This document shows positions 35,468-43,303 of a stretch of 64,000 bases of DNA, piece by piece. Origin of the DNA: CAZFIM01 sp964519615. GTDB lineage: Bacteria > Chloroflexota > Dehalococcoidia > GIF9 > UBA5629. Within the stretch, counting starts at the first letter, position 1; each line of letters starts with the position of its first letter. Location: assembly GCA_964519615.1 (NCBI GenBank), contig CAZFIM010000003.1:24149-88148 (forward strand), given 5' to 3'. The notes beneath the pieces are model-generated. The model was not told where the DNA came from. It did no database searches and worked only from the letters and a program-made list of their open reading frames with translations. The translations under genes were made by a program, and so were the position numbers.

Positions 35468-37339
35468 ATGGAAGAATTTATTTTAGTAAAAGACTTCGCT
35501 ATCATCATGGTGGTAGCGGGAGCAATTACACTGCTTTTCCGCAAGCTGCGGCAGCCGGTTGTTCTGGGTTATCTGATTGCCGGCATGATTATCGGCCCCT
35601 ACACCCCTCCCTTTCCTTTGGTTACCGATATCAGTACCATCAATCTGCTTGCGGATTTAGGACTGGTTCTGCTGCTTTTCGGTATCGGCCTGGAATTCAG
35701 CTGGCATAAAATACGAAGGTTCGGCTTTCAGGTATTGGTTATCGGTGTTATCGAAATAGTCACCATGATATCCATCGGTTACGGGCTGGGGCAGGCATTC
35801 GGGTGGTCTACCACTGATTCTGTTTTTCTGGGGGCAGCCCTTCATATCAGCAGCTCCGCTATAATAGTTAAAATACTTAAAGATAGCGGCAAGCTGCAAC
35901 GTGTCTCCTCGCGTATCATAGTCGGTATCCTGGTAGTAGAAGATTTTGCTGCTATTGCCATTATCGCCATTCTTTCAGGTGTTGCTACCACGGGTGCCGC
36001 TGACATCGGTGCTATCGGCTCTCTTTTGCTGCGGTTGGTCATCTTTGTACTTGCATCGCTGGTGATAGGGGCCGTTTTCGTGCCACGGCTTATTAAATTT
36101 ACCCACCGTTTCAATTCCAGAGAAGCTCTGCTGGTCACAAGCCTGGGATTATGCTTCGCTCTCGCGCTGATCGGGGATTTTCTCGGCCTCTCAATTTCAA
36201 TCGGCGCCTTTCTGATGGGCTCATTAATCGGAGATACGGAGAATTCGGAGGAGGTAATAGAGGTTATAAGCCCGGTCAGAGACATGTTTGCGGCTATATT
36301 CTTCGTGACCATAGGAATGCTTATAGATATTTCCGAAATTAAACATTTTATTGTTCCCGCAGCAATCGTATCAGTCGTTTTTATCTTCGGCAAGATTTTT
36401 GCCAATACCATTGCCACATTCATCACGGGACATGACGGCAAAACATCTCTTCAAGTGGGTATGGGGATGCCGCAAGTTGGAGAGTTCTCCCTGGTGATCG
36501 TGCGTGTGGGCACGCAGGGGGGTATAGTACTGCCGCAGCTTTATCCTGTTATAGCTCTTGCCACTGCTCTTACCTCTTTCACCACACCATATATTAACCG
36601 TTCGGCAGACGTTACAGCGGACTTGATACAGCGGTTCTGCCCTGTCCTGCTTAAAACTTATATCTCGCGGCTTGCTGATTGGCTCAGTGCTCTGCGCAGT
36701 ACTTTTTCCAACGATAGTATTACCGCGCTCGTTATACGACATGCAATCAAGCTAATTATCATCAATTTGATCATTATTATCGTACTTGTCAGTCTGGCCA
36801 CTTTCTCGCTGCGTTACGTTGAACATCTGGCATTGTTCATTGGGATTCCCAATCACACTATTGGCCTGATATTCGGATGTCTGCTGATAATACTATGTCT
36901 TCCCTCTCTCGCCGCCATCTGGCGCAATCTCCGCAGCCTGGTAAGTGAGGCAACCGCACATATGTTGCGCAGGCGGCTCTCAGCCAAAAACTGGAGGCAC
37001 GAAGCATTACGCATAGTTCTGCGCGATAGTATTATTATAAGTCTAACGGTATTAATGGCTCTCTGGTTCATCCCCTTTTTCTCCGGGCTTTTCTCTCTGG
37101 GCTCGAGCGCGCTGGCCGTGCCCATTCTCTTACTGGGATTGGCAGTCTATCTGATACTCAGATATTCTTTCAATATTCACGGACAACTTGAGCGTACTTT
37201 CAGCCGCACTCTCATGGGAACCGAATACACATCAGCTTCTCCCACTACCAGGTTGACAAAGGCCATAAAGAAGAGGGTAAGAATACTATTAGAACGCACG
37301 CATTTTAATAAAGAAAAGCACAACGGTGATCGCCGATAG
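35468..37339 (+). CDS. CPA2-family monovalent cation:proton antiporter with extra membrane C-terminus
   Basis: 623 residues. The first 390 hold the CPA2 (Kef/KefB-like) transport domain with about twelve helices; signatures include LRQPVVLGYLIAGMIIGP, LADLGLVLLLFGIGLEFS and SSSAIIVKILKDSG, and the FLMGSLIGDTENSEEVIEVISPVRDMFAAIFFVTIGM block. Most KefB-type proteins continue with a TrkA-N nucleotide-binding domain; here instead there are about four further hydrophobic segments (from about residue 430 to 590) and a basic tail. It exchanges K+ or Na+ for H+. The ATG has AAAGGAG some 18 bases upstream, rather far. Confidence 0.88.
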   Translation: MEEFILVKDFAIIMVVAGAITLLFRKLRQPVVLGYLIAGMIIGPYTPPFPLVTDISTINLLADLGLVLLLFGIGLEFSWHKIRRFGFQVLVIGVIEIVTMISIGYGLGQAFGWSTTDSVFLGAALHISSSAIIVKILKDSGKLQRVSSRIIVGILVVEDFAAIAIIAILSGVATTGAADIGAIGSLLLRLVIFVLASLVIGAVFVPRLIKFTHRFNSREALLVTSLGLCFALALIGDFLGLSISIGAFLMGSLIGDTENSEEVIEVISPVRDMFAAIFFVTIGMLIDISEIKHFIVPAAIVSVVFIFGKIFANTIATFITGHDGKTSLQVGMGMPQVGEFSLVIVRVGTQGGIVLPQLYPVIALATALTSFTTPYINRSADVTADLIQRFCPVLLKTYISRLADWLSALRSTFSNDSITALVIRHAIKLIIINLIIIIVLVSLATFSLRYVEHLALFIGIPNHTIGLIFGCLLIILCLPSLAAIWRNLRSLVSEATAHMLRRRLSAKNWRHEALRIVLRDSIIISLTVLMALWFIPFFSGLFSLGSSALAVPILLLGLAVYLILRYSFNIHGQLERTFSRTLMGTEYTSASPTTRLTKAIKKRVRILLERTHFNKEKHNGDRR

Positions 37340-37497
37340 CATAAATTTCAGGTGCATACGCTAGGCAAAAAACATCCTACAGTGTAAAATATTTCATGTA
37401 ATTCTAATAGTGAATATAATAATCAGTTCATTAAAAGTAGTAATACGTGTCGATTACTCAGATATATGATCACATGTTTCATGAGGGAGGAGTATGA

Positions 37498-37806
37498 ATG
37501 GCTGAATGGACATTTGTTACAAATCATGCTGTCGTTCTTAGTTTTATAGCTTCCCATGAGCAGATTACTGCCCGCGATCTGGCTCAGGAAATTGGCATAA
37601 CCGAGAGGGCTACACGCAAAATAATCGCCGACCTGCTCAGCACCGGGTATATCACCAAAAAACGTATAGGTCGCTGTAATCATTATGTAGTAAACCACGT
37701 TCTTCCCTTGCGCCATGCCAGTCATAGTGATATTGAGGTCGGCAAACTCCTGCGGGCACTGGGCTGGAAAAAGAATATTAACAAGACCAGAAAATCTACC
37801 TCATAA
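37498..37806 (+). CDS. Winged-helix (MarR/ArsR-like) DNA-binding regulator
   Basis: 102 residues with one DNA-binding domain. Sequence SHEQITARDLAQEIGITERATRKIIADLLSTGYITKKRIGRCNHYVVN reads as helix-turn-helix followed by a beta wing. A short basic tail follows (GWKKNINKTRKSTS). No effector domain is present, so it may be constitutive or sense by itself. AGGGAGGAG lies just upstream of ATG 37498. An earlier ATG at 37494 is out of frame and stops after three codons. It opens the AT-rich island with the two small paralogues at 38116 and 38784 and is a candidate regulator for them. Confidence 0.8.
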   Translation: MAEWTFVTNHAVVLSFIASHEQITARDLAQEIGITERATRKIIADLLSTGYITKKRIGRCNHYVVNHVLPLRHASHSDIEVGKLLRALGWKKNINKTRKSTS

Positions 37807-38115
37807 TTTTCGGCACAATATAATACTGTTTCTTCCCTCTCCGGATGATAAGCTTCATTTTAATTTGCCGGTTTTCACCTCTATACCATTCATGCATTAA
37901 TTTTAGTGATTATTTATTCATATTTTATTATTCATGAATGGTACTATCCACATAGTCAAAGATAGTGCTGCCCTTATTGGACATTGACCGCAAGGGTTTA
38001 TAATGATATATAGCGAACTATTTTTCAGATGCCGGAGCAATTTAAGGGTGATTAAGCCCGATGTGATTCAACATTTTGCACGATTCCGGTATAAAAACAA
38101 AGGAGAAAGTACAAA
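37807..38115. other. AT-rich 309-base intergenic region with an 11-bp inverted repeat
   Basis: TACCATTCATG (37884-37894) and CATGAATGGTA (37933-37943) form a perfect 11-bp inverted repeat separated by 38 AT-rich bases. The motif ATTCATG occurs here at 37888-37894 and 37930-37936. No gene is apparent. The promoter of the following small gene lies at 37984-38012. Confidence 0.6.
37984..38012 (+). promoter_or_regulatory. Promoter of the first small paralogue
   Basis: TTGACC (37984-37989), 17 bases, TATATA (38007-38012). The surrounding GACATTGAC and ATGATATA words recur at the promoter of the second paralogue (38622-38651), so promoter and gene appear to have been duplicated together. Confidence 0.5.
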
Positions 38116-38457
38116 TTGACAACACACAACACTACCGCAACAATCAAAGGCGGCATGGCTACCGGCAGAATTAGTCAAGTCACTGATAAGGAATCTATTG
38201 CTGCGCAAATAACCCAACTGGGAATATATAGTTCTATAAACTATCTATGTGAGGAATGGAATCAATCTTTCCTGATAGTCATTGATCTAAACCCGGATTA
38301 CCCTGAAAAAGGAAAAAAATTCAGTGTCCGTTTCGCTGATCTTATCGAAGGGCATGCATCAAAGGACACCATAAACGTTGCTCAATCCAATAAACCGAAA
38401 CAGATTGCCAGATGGCTGATCGGGAGAAAAGCAACACTCTACAGCAGGCAGCCCTGA
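38116..38457 (+). CDS. Small conserved-looking protein of unknown function, paralogue A
   Basis: 113 residues; I do not recognise the family. The core is SINYLCEEWNQSFLIVIDLNPDYPEKGKKFSV, then SNKPKQIARWLIGRKATLY. About 23 of 79 aligned positions are identical to the protein at 38784, including the NP-x-YP-x-KG-x-K box, SNK-x-KQ and the final LY. No signal peptide, membrane helix or catalytic motif. The start is TTG 38116, supported by AAAGGAG at 38099-38105; the first in-frame ATG is 14 codons later. The alternation of hydrophobic strands suggests a small alpha/beta protein. It has its own promoter and is followed by two hairpins. Confidence 0.75.
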   Translation: MTTHNTTATIKGGMATGRISQVTDKESIAAQITQLGIYSSINYLCEEWNQSFLIVIDLNPDYPEKGKKFSVRFADLIEGHASKDTINVAQSNKPKQIARWLIGRKATLYSRQP

Positions 38458-38459
38458 TA

Positions 38460-38498
38460 CCTTGCTATTCATGACAATAATCGTCACATATAGCAAGG
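38460..38498 (+). other. Two-tier perfect hairpin after paralogue A
   Basis: CCTTGCTAT (38460-38468) pairs with ATAGCAAGG (38490-38498); an inner TGAC/GTCA pair extends the structure. It begins 3 bases after the stop codon. It lacks a T-run, so it may protect the mRNA 3' end or serve as a protein site rather than terminate by itself. Confidence 0.55.
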
Positions 38499-38512
38499 TA
38501 CTCTCCAAATAT

Positions 38513-38549
38513 AACCGGTAAGCGGGATAACCTCTTACCGGTTTTCCTT
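38513..38549 (+). terminator. Intrinsic terminator after paralogue A
   Basis: Perfect 10-bp stem AACCGGTAAG (38513-38522) / CTTACCGGTT (38534-38543) with an 11-base loop, followed by TTCCTTATT. Confidence 0.65.
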
Positions 38550-38625
38550 ATTACCAGCCAGTGATTTCCACAATTACAGTCATGATTCCCACTGCTGCCG
38601 GTACGGCAATAGCTCATTATCGACA

Positions 38626-38653
38626 TTGACTATATTTGCCATTATGATATAAT
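38626..38653 (+). promoter_or_regulatory. Near-consensus sigma-70 promoter of paralogue B
   Basis: TTGACT (38626-38631), 16 bases, TATAAT (38648-38653). Start of transcription near 38660 leaves a leader of about 125 bases before ATG 38784. Confidence 0.7.
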
Positions 38654-38783
38654 ATTCATGAAGCATATATCATATATTAATATTCATGTTTTGTATTTGT
38701 TAAACACCGGCCTGGACATTTTTTCTGATTGAACATCACGATGAGAAACAGCCGGTCATACGCAATTTAATGGAGGATAAAAA

Positions 38784-39170
38784 ATGTTCTGGAACAAAAA
38801 GAAATCTGAGGTGAAAACCACTCCCACCCCTGCGGCAGCTGAAAACAGCGCCGTTCATCAGGAGGCAAAGAAACCTGATGGCAAGAAGCTTTCGAAAAAA
38901 GACATCGTCCAGGGGCAAATAGAGATGCTCCAGGCAGGACATGTTCTCAGATATATTACCAAAACATGGTCAGGAACTGATATGATGGTAGTGGAAGTAA
39001 ATCCCAACTACCCTGATAAAGGCAATAAATATATGGTCAGCTATGAAGAAATGGTTGACAACCAGCCGACAGGAAAACGGCAGCATATCGGTGATTCCAA
39101 TAAGGTCAAACAAGTTACTGAATGGATAGTAAGCAGAAACGGTGAGCTCTATACTGAGCAAAGCAGCTAA
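38784..39170 (+). CDS. Small protein of unknown function, paralogue B
   Basis: 128 residues; family not recognised. A lysine/proline/alanine-rich, probably disordered N-terminus (about 1-45: MFWNKKKSEVKTTPTPAAAE…) precedes the same fold as paralogue A: VLRYITKTWSGTDMMVVEVNPNYPDKGNKYMV, then SNKVKQVTEWIVSRNGELY. No signal peptide or membrane helix. GGAGG lies 8 bases before the ATG. With a near-consensus promoter, a long leader and a perfect terminator, this is a single-gene, probably highly expressed transcript. It may be a small adaptor or binding protein; nothing in the sequence supports a specific function. Confidence 0.82.
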   Translation: MFWNKKKSEVKTTPTPAAAENSAVHQEAKKPDGKKLSKKDIVQGQIEMLQAGHVLRYITKTWSGTDMMVVEVNPNYPDKGNKYMVSYEEMVDNQPTGKRQHIGDSNKVKQVTEWIVSRNGELYTEQSS

Positions 39171-39474
39171 CAACACCGCCGATTTGTAATATAAGCTGTT
39201 ACTTAGTCTCCGTACAGATTGATCTGGGATTCTAATATTATTGAGCATGGCATAGTAGTGCCATGCTCAATTTTTTTACTGGAACTTATGACGTAGCATT
39301 CTTTTTTATGACGTACGAGAACATTCGACTTACGCGTCAATAAACATAAAAACCTAAGCCTGCGTCCAAAGAATATATTGAGCTTTCCGCAATAGAAGGG
39401 TACAATAGCACACTCGCAAACGGAAGGGACTATTGCCATTAAATGAAATCATCTATTATTATTGTAGAAAATAA
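39171..39474. other. 304-base intergenic region with terminator and a direct repeat
   Basis: It contains the strong terminator at 39241-39277, then TTATGACGTA repeated exactly at 39286-39295 and 39306-39315, 20 bases apart, and the related inverted word TTACGCGTCA at 39330-39339. No gene is apparent. Confidence 0.6.
39241..39277 (+). terminator. Strong intrinsic terminator after paralogue B
   Basis: Perfect 12-bp stem TTGAGCATGGCA (39241-39252) / TGCCATGCTCAA (39259-39270), loop TAGTAG, followed by seven T (39271-39277). Confidence 0.9.
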
Positions 39475-41574
39475 ATGGGTATAAAAAGCGCTTTTCAACC
39501 CAGAGAGAACTTAACGGAGCAGGAAGTCAACCGCGGGTTGAAGTTGTTGAACCTGGAAGGTATGACCTCCCTGGGTTTCTTCAGCATTACCACCAGCGGA
39601 TTCCTCGCGGCTTTCGCGCTGGCGCTTGGTGCCAATAACCTTCAGATAGGTATCCTTGCAGCCATACCCTTTATTGTGCAGCCGCTGCAAATTCCGGTGA
39701 TACTGCTGGTCGAGTATTTTAAACGCCGTAAAATCATCGCTGTCTCCAGCTGGTTTATCGCCCAGGCCTTATGGTTCCCTGTGGCGCTTATACCCTATTT
39801 CATCGAAGCCCCGGGCAGTTGGGCGATCTCGGCTCTGCTCATCTTAATGGCAGTCAGAGGTATATTTTCATCTATTACTTCCTGCAGTTGGAACTCATGG
39901 ATACGCGACCTGATCCCTCCTCAAATACTGGGGAGATTCTTCTCCAAGCGTCTGGCGCTGGCAACAGTGGTCACCGTTGTCTTCAGCCTGGCGGCAGGAT
40001 ACTTCGTAGACTACTGGCCGAACTGGTTCCCGGCGGAAAATCCGGTTTACGGTTATACCATTGCTTTCCTCTTCGGAGCATTCTTCCTGGGAATGGCAAG
40101 TCCCGTCCTCATGTCATTCATGCCGGAACCTGAAATACGTACTTATCACAATCAACAAATTTCCCTGAAAAATTCACTCTCAGCCCCTTTACGTGACTCC
40201 AACTACCGCCAACTGATGAAGTTCCTGCTCTTCTGGACGTTTGCGTCCAATCTGGCAATTCCCTTTTTTGCGGTGTATCTGCTCAAAACACTGGGGTATC
40301 CGATATCAACAGTAATCGTGTTGAGCGTTCTCAGCCAGCTCTTTAACCTGCTCTTTTTGCGCATATGGGGGCAATTCGTGGACCGCTTCGGCAGCAAGGT
40401 TATTCTTTCCCTTTGCGCATCACTGTTCCTTCTGGTGATACTGGGATGGGTCTTTACCACTTTCCCGGGCAAACATATTCTTACCCTCCCGCTGCTGATA
40501 GCCCTCCACATCTTCGCCGGTATCGCCACCGCAGGAATCACCTTAAACGTAGGCATGATAGGGCTGAAGATAGCACCGCAAGGAGAATCTACATCCTACC
40601 TGGCAGGAGCTTCCCTCTCAACGAGCCTGGGGACGGGTATCGGTCCGCTGGTCGGCGGACTTATGGCGGATTTTTTTGCTGTAAGGGAGTTCACCATCAA
40701 CCTTGCCTGGACCGGGCCGGGGCAAACGCTTCAATTACCGGCACTCTATATATCCGGCCTGGATTTCCTGTTTGTCATTGCTTTCATACTGGGCGTCATC
40801 AGCCTGAACTCATTGAGTAAGCTACATGAGGAAGGAGAGGTCAACAGAGAAGTGGTTCTCGATGAGCTTCTCTCACAAACACGCACCTCGACCCGTCAGG
40901 TGAGTACAGTGCCAGGGCTGCGTTTTGTCACCATGTTTCCTTTCAGTTACTTAAGGCGTGTGCCGGGCGTGAATGTAGCACTCGGCGTTACCGCATATCA
41001 GATTGCGGATATGGCTAAAATGACAGCCATGGCAGCCACTCGCGGGCGGCTAGCGACCAACAAACTTGCCAAGTCTCTGGAAAGCGGCGTATGGCATCTT
41101 ATGCCCAATAATAAAGCCGTTCAGACAAATGTAGCGGAAATAGCCCGGCATACAGTACGCGGTGTTCTGCTGGCATTGAATGAGAATAATGCCAGCGAGG
41201 ACTACCTCGTAAATGAAGCTGTTCAGGGTATACTCATGGCAATGAAACGGGCACATGCCAACGCACGCGAAACATTCCGCGGAGCAGGATACGGCCTGGT
41301 CCAGGGCGCTATTGAGACCAATACAGACCCGATTAATATTGTAGCCCGCTCCCTGGAGAGCGCAAGAACGGCAGCACACAGGCTCAGGCAGCCTGCGGAG
41401 CAGGCAGCTATTGAGCTGGCATTGGGTATGATAGAGGCCGTTAAAGATATCTATCCTGATCTTTTACCAAAGTTTAAAACTGTTCTTTCAGGTGAGATCA
41501 GAAACAGCGACTTCCTGAAAGAGATCAGCAGCAGCGATCATACTTCCGGTGAAAAGAATACCATCGAACAGTAA
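39475..41574 (+). CDS. MFS transporter with a large cytoplasmic-looking C-terminal helical domain
   Basis: 699 residues. The first about 450 are a twelve-helix major facilitator (motif-like ANNLQIGILAAIPFI, YFKRRKI, a mid-loop, then VLSVLSQLFNLLFLRIWGQFVDRFGSK in the second half). The last about 240 residues are soluble, alanine-rich and helical: VAYQIADMAKMTAMAATRG-type segment, NEAVQGILMAMKRAHANARETFRGAGYGLVQGAIE, SLESARTAAHRLRQPAEQAAIELALGMIEAVKDIYPDLLPKFK. Ordinary MFS proteins are 400-450 residues, so this is a fusion. Substrate and role of the extra domain are unknown. The ATG has no Shine-Dalgarno. Confidence 0.82.
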   Translation: MGIKSAFQPRENLTEQEVNRGLKLLNLEGMTSLGFFSITTSGFLAAFALALGANNLQIGILAAIPFIVQPLQIPVILLVEYFKRRKIIAVSSWFIAQALWFPVALIPYFIEAPGSWAISALLILMAVRGIFSSITSCSWNSWIRDLIPPQILGRFFSKRLALATVVTVVFSLAAGYFVDYWPNWFPAENPVYGYTIAFLFGAFFLGMASPVLMSFMPEPEIRTYHNQQISLKNSLSAPLRDSNYRQLMKFLLFWTFASNLAIPFFAVYLLKTLGYPISTVIVLSVLSQLFNLLFLRIWGQFVDRFGSKVILSLCASLFLLVILGWVFTTFPGKHILTLPLLIALHIFAGIATAGITLNVGMIGLKIAPQGESTSYLAGASLSTSLGTGIGPLVGGLMADFFAVREFTINLAWTGPGQTLQLPALYISGLDFLFVIAFILGVISLNSLSKLHEEGEVNREVVLDELLSQTRTSTRQVSTVPGLRFVTMFPFSYLRRVPGVNVALGVTAYQIADMAKMTAMAATRGRLATNKLAKSLESGVWHLMPNNKAVQTNVAEIARHTVRGVLLALNENNASEDYLVNEAVQGILMAMKRAHANARETFRGAGYGLVQGAIETNTDPINIVARSLESARTAAHRLRQPAEQAAIELALGMIEAVKDIYPDLLPKFKTVLSGEIRNSDFLKEISSSDHTSGEKNTIEQ

Positions 41575-41611
41575 ATATGTGCGTAGAATAATTTCAAACT
41601 GAGCGAATGCA

Positions 41612-42379
41612 GTGGAAAAACAGACGCTATTGAAACTTCTTATATCATACGGGCAGAGTTCCCGCCGCAAGGTTGTTGCCGCCATCCGCGAAGGAAGGAT
41701 AAGCGTAAACGGAATTACAGTTGAAGATCTGCTCTATCCCGTTGACCCGAGTACGGACACCATAGAGATAGACCACATCCCACTCAAAGCCCGGCACCAA
41801 TCGCGAGTGATACTGCTTCTTAATAAGCCGGCAGGAGTGCTCTCGGTTACCAGCGATACCAGGGGACGCAAGACCGTTATCGATATTCTGCCTCAGCCTT
41901 ATAAAGGTCTTAAGCTCCATCCGGTGGGCCGTCTTGATAAAGACAGTACCGGACTTCTTCTGCTCACCAATGACGGTGATCTCACCTATCGGCTTACTCA
42001 TCCGCGTTTCGAACATGAGAAGGAATACTACGCCACAATCAAAGACAGGCTTTCACCTTCCGATATACAAAAATTTACAGGCGGTCTTGTCCTGGAGGAC
42101 GGATTGACCTTTCCCGCCCGCATAAAGGAAATCAAACAGGGAAACCCCTTTACCTACAGTATCGTTATCCACGAGGGAAGAAAGCGGCAGATACGCAGAA
42201 TGTTCCAGGCAACAGGTCATACGGTTACAGCGCTGAAACGGGTGCGGATGGGCGGCCTCCATCTGGGAAAGCTGGCAGAGGGGAAAGTTCGCACGCTCTC
42301 CCGTCTGGAAGAAAAACAGCTCCTTGCCCCTCCAGGCATCACACCGCCTCGGCCGCACCGGCATCCGGGGTCACGCTAA
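41612..42379 (+). CDS. Pseudouridine synthase, RsuA/RluB family
   Basis: 255 residues. An N-terminal S4 RNA-binding domain (LLISYGQSSRRKVVAAIREGRISVNG) is followed by the catalytic domain: LLNKPAGVLSVTSD, catalytic Asp in VGRLDKDSTGLLLLTNDG, HPRFEHEKEYYA and EGRKRQIRRMFQATGH. It isomerises uridine in rRNA, probably 23S (RluB-like). The start is a GTG without a strong ribosome binding site; 37 bases separate it from the MFS gene. Confidence 0.92.
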   Translation: MEKQTLLKLLISYGQSSRRKVVAAIREGRISVNGITVEDLLYPVDPSTDTIEIDHIPLKARHQSRVILLLNKPAGVLSVTSDTRGRKTVIDILPQPYKGLKLHPVGRLDKDSTGLLLLTNDGDLTYRLTHPRFEHEKEYYATIKDRLSPSDIQKFTGGLVLEDGLTFPARIKEIKQGNPFTYSIVIHEGRKRQIRRMFQATGHTVTALKRVRMGGLHLGKLAEGKVRTLSRLEEKQLLAPPGITPPRPHRHPGSR

Positions 42380-42387
42380 CTTCTCTA

Positions 42388-43128
42388 TCAGGATATGATC
42401 GGTGACGTCTTCTCCTTGAAAGGATTGGTGCGCACCGTAAGCGAAAACAGATAAGGATAATTGGTTTTAAGATGTTCCGCATAGTCCACCCATTCCGAAA
42501 TAAGAATTTGATAAATACGATGGACATCGTTGGAAAGATGAGCAAGATCGCTTTCCGGAAGCTCTTCAAAAGAAGAGCGTGCTTCCAGTTCCTCGGTGAG
42601 ATGGAAGGTTGCCCAGAGCAGGTCTGAGAAAGTTTCGTGTTCCAGCAAATTGGGGTTTTCCAGCAGCCTCAGTAAGAAATTACGTTTCTGGATAAGAAAT
42701 GATCTGAGTTCTTCTAATTCCACAGCACCGTAGTGCGGAAGACTTTTGTGAAGGCCGGTACAGGTTTTAGCACTGAGAAAATCCTTATGAGTCCAGGCCA
42801 GATCCACAGAGAGCTCTTGCGAGATCTCTGCGCAGCTGTCATAGCCCGGCAGCAGCTTTTTAATAAGCGGCGTGCCTACCTCACTGAAGAAGGCACCTAT
42901 GACCATGTTCATCTTGTTGAGCATGGACTGCTTCTCCCTCCGCGCTAGAATCCGCTCGATGACGATCACAACCAGAAAGACCTCCAGTGGTAGAAAAGCA
43001 AAATCGCCGACCATATATATAAAAATGTGGTGAACATCACGAAAAATAAGGAAGTGTATATAGTAAAGCAGAGCAGAAGCGGCAATAAATGCCAGTGCTA
43101 CCAATAGTATGGTCCTGTACTTTTTCAT
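42388..43128 (-). CDS. Membrane protein of unknown function
   Basis: 246 residues. Two hydrophobic helices at the N-terminus (about 7-29 and 38-60, the second starting in VGDFAFLPLEVFLVVIVI) are followed by a basic segment (RILARREKQSML) and a long helical cytoplasmic domain. The latter contains LEELRSFLIQKRNFLLRLLENPNLLEHETFSDLLWATFHLTEEL and ends SLTVRTNPFKEK. I recall similar unannotated proteins in anaerobes but cannot name a domain. AGGGGG precedes the ATG. The gene is convergent with the pseudouridine synthase gene and divergent from coaE. Confidence 0.75.
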   Translation of the reverse strand: MKKYRTILLVALAFIAASALLYYIHFLIFRDVHHIFIYMVGDFAFLPLEVFLVVIVIERILARREKQSMLNKMNMVIGAFFSEVGTPLIKKLLPGYDSCAEISQELSVDLAWTHKDFLSAKTCTGLHKSLPHYGAVELEELRSFLIQKRNFLLRLLENPNLLEHETFSDLLWATFHLTEELEARSSFEELPESDLAHLSNDVHRIYQILISEWVDYAEHLKTNYPYLFSLTVRTNPFKEKTSPIIS

Positions 43129-43233
43129 GTATCCCCCTGTAAGATGTAGTTATATAAAGATAATACCATATCTTCAGAAAACAAAGCGCACTACCAATGC
43201 TTTGCAACACCTGTCAACCGGACAACTATCGTA

Positions 43234-43261
43234 TTGACAGTCAGGCATGAATATTGATACT
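43234..43261 (+). promoter_or_regulatory. Candidate promoter for coaE
   Basis: A consensus TTGACA (43234-43239) is followed after 16 bases by GATACT (43256-43261). An AAGGAGG ribosome binding site follows at 43288-43294. Confidence 0.5.
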
Positions 43262-43303
43262 CTAGCGGCACTATAGCTAAACTGGAGAAGGAGGTATGCT
43301 ATA

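Larger units (their letters stand above)
38458..38783. other. 326-base intergenic region holding two hairpins and a strong promoter
   Basis: It contains the hairpins at 38460-38498 and 38513-38543, the consensus-like promoter 38626-38653, and a leader of about 125 bases before the next ATG. The leader carries an ACCGGC/GCCGGT pair. ATTCATG occurs at 38467-38473, 38654-38660 and 38682-38688. Confidence 0.6.
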
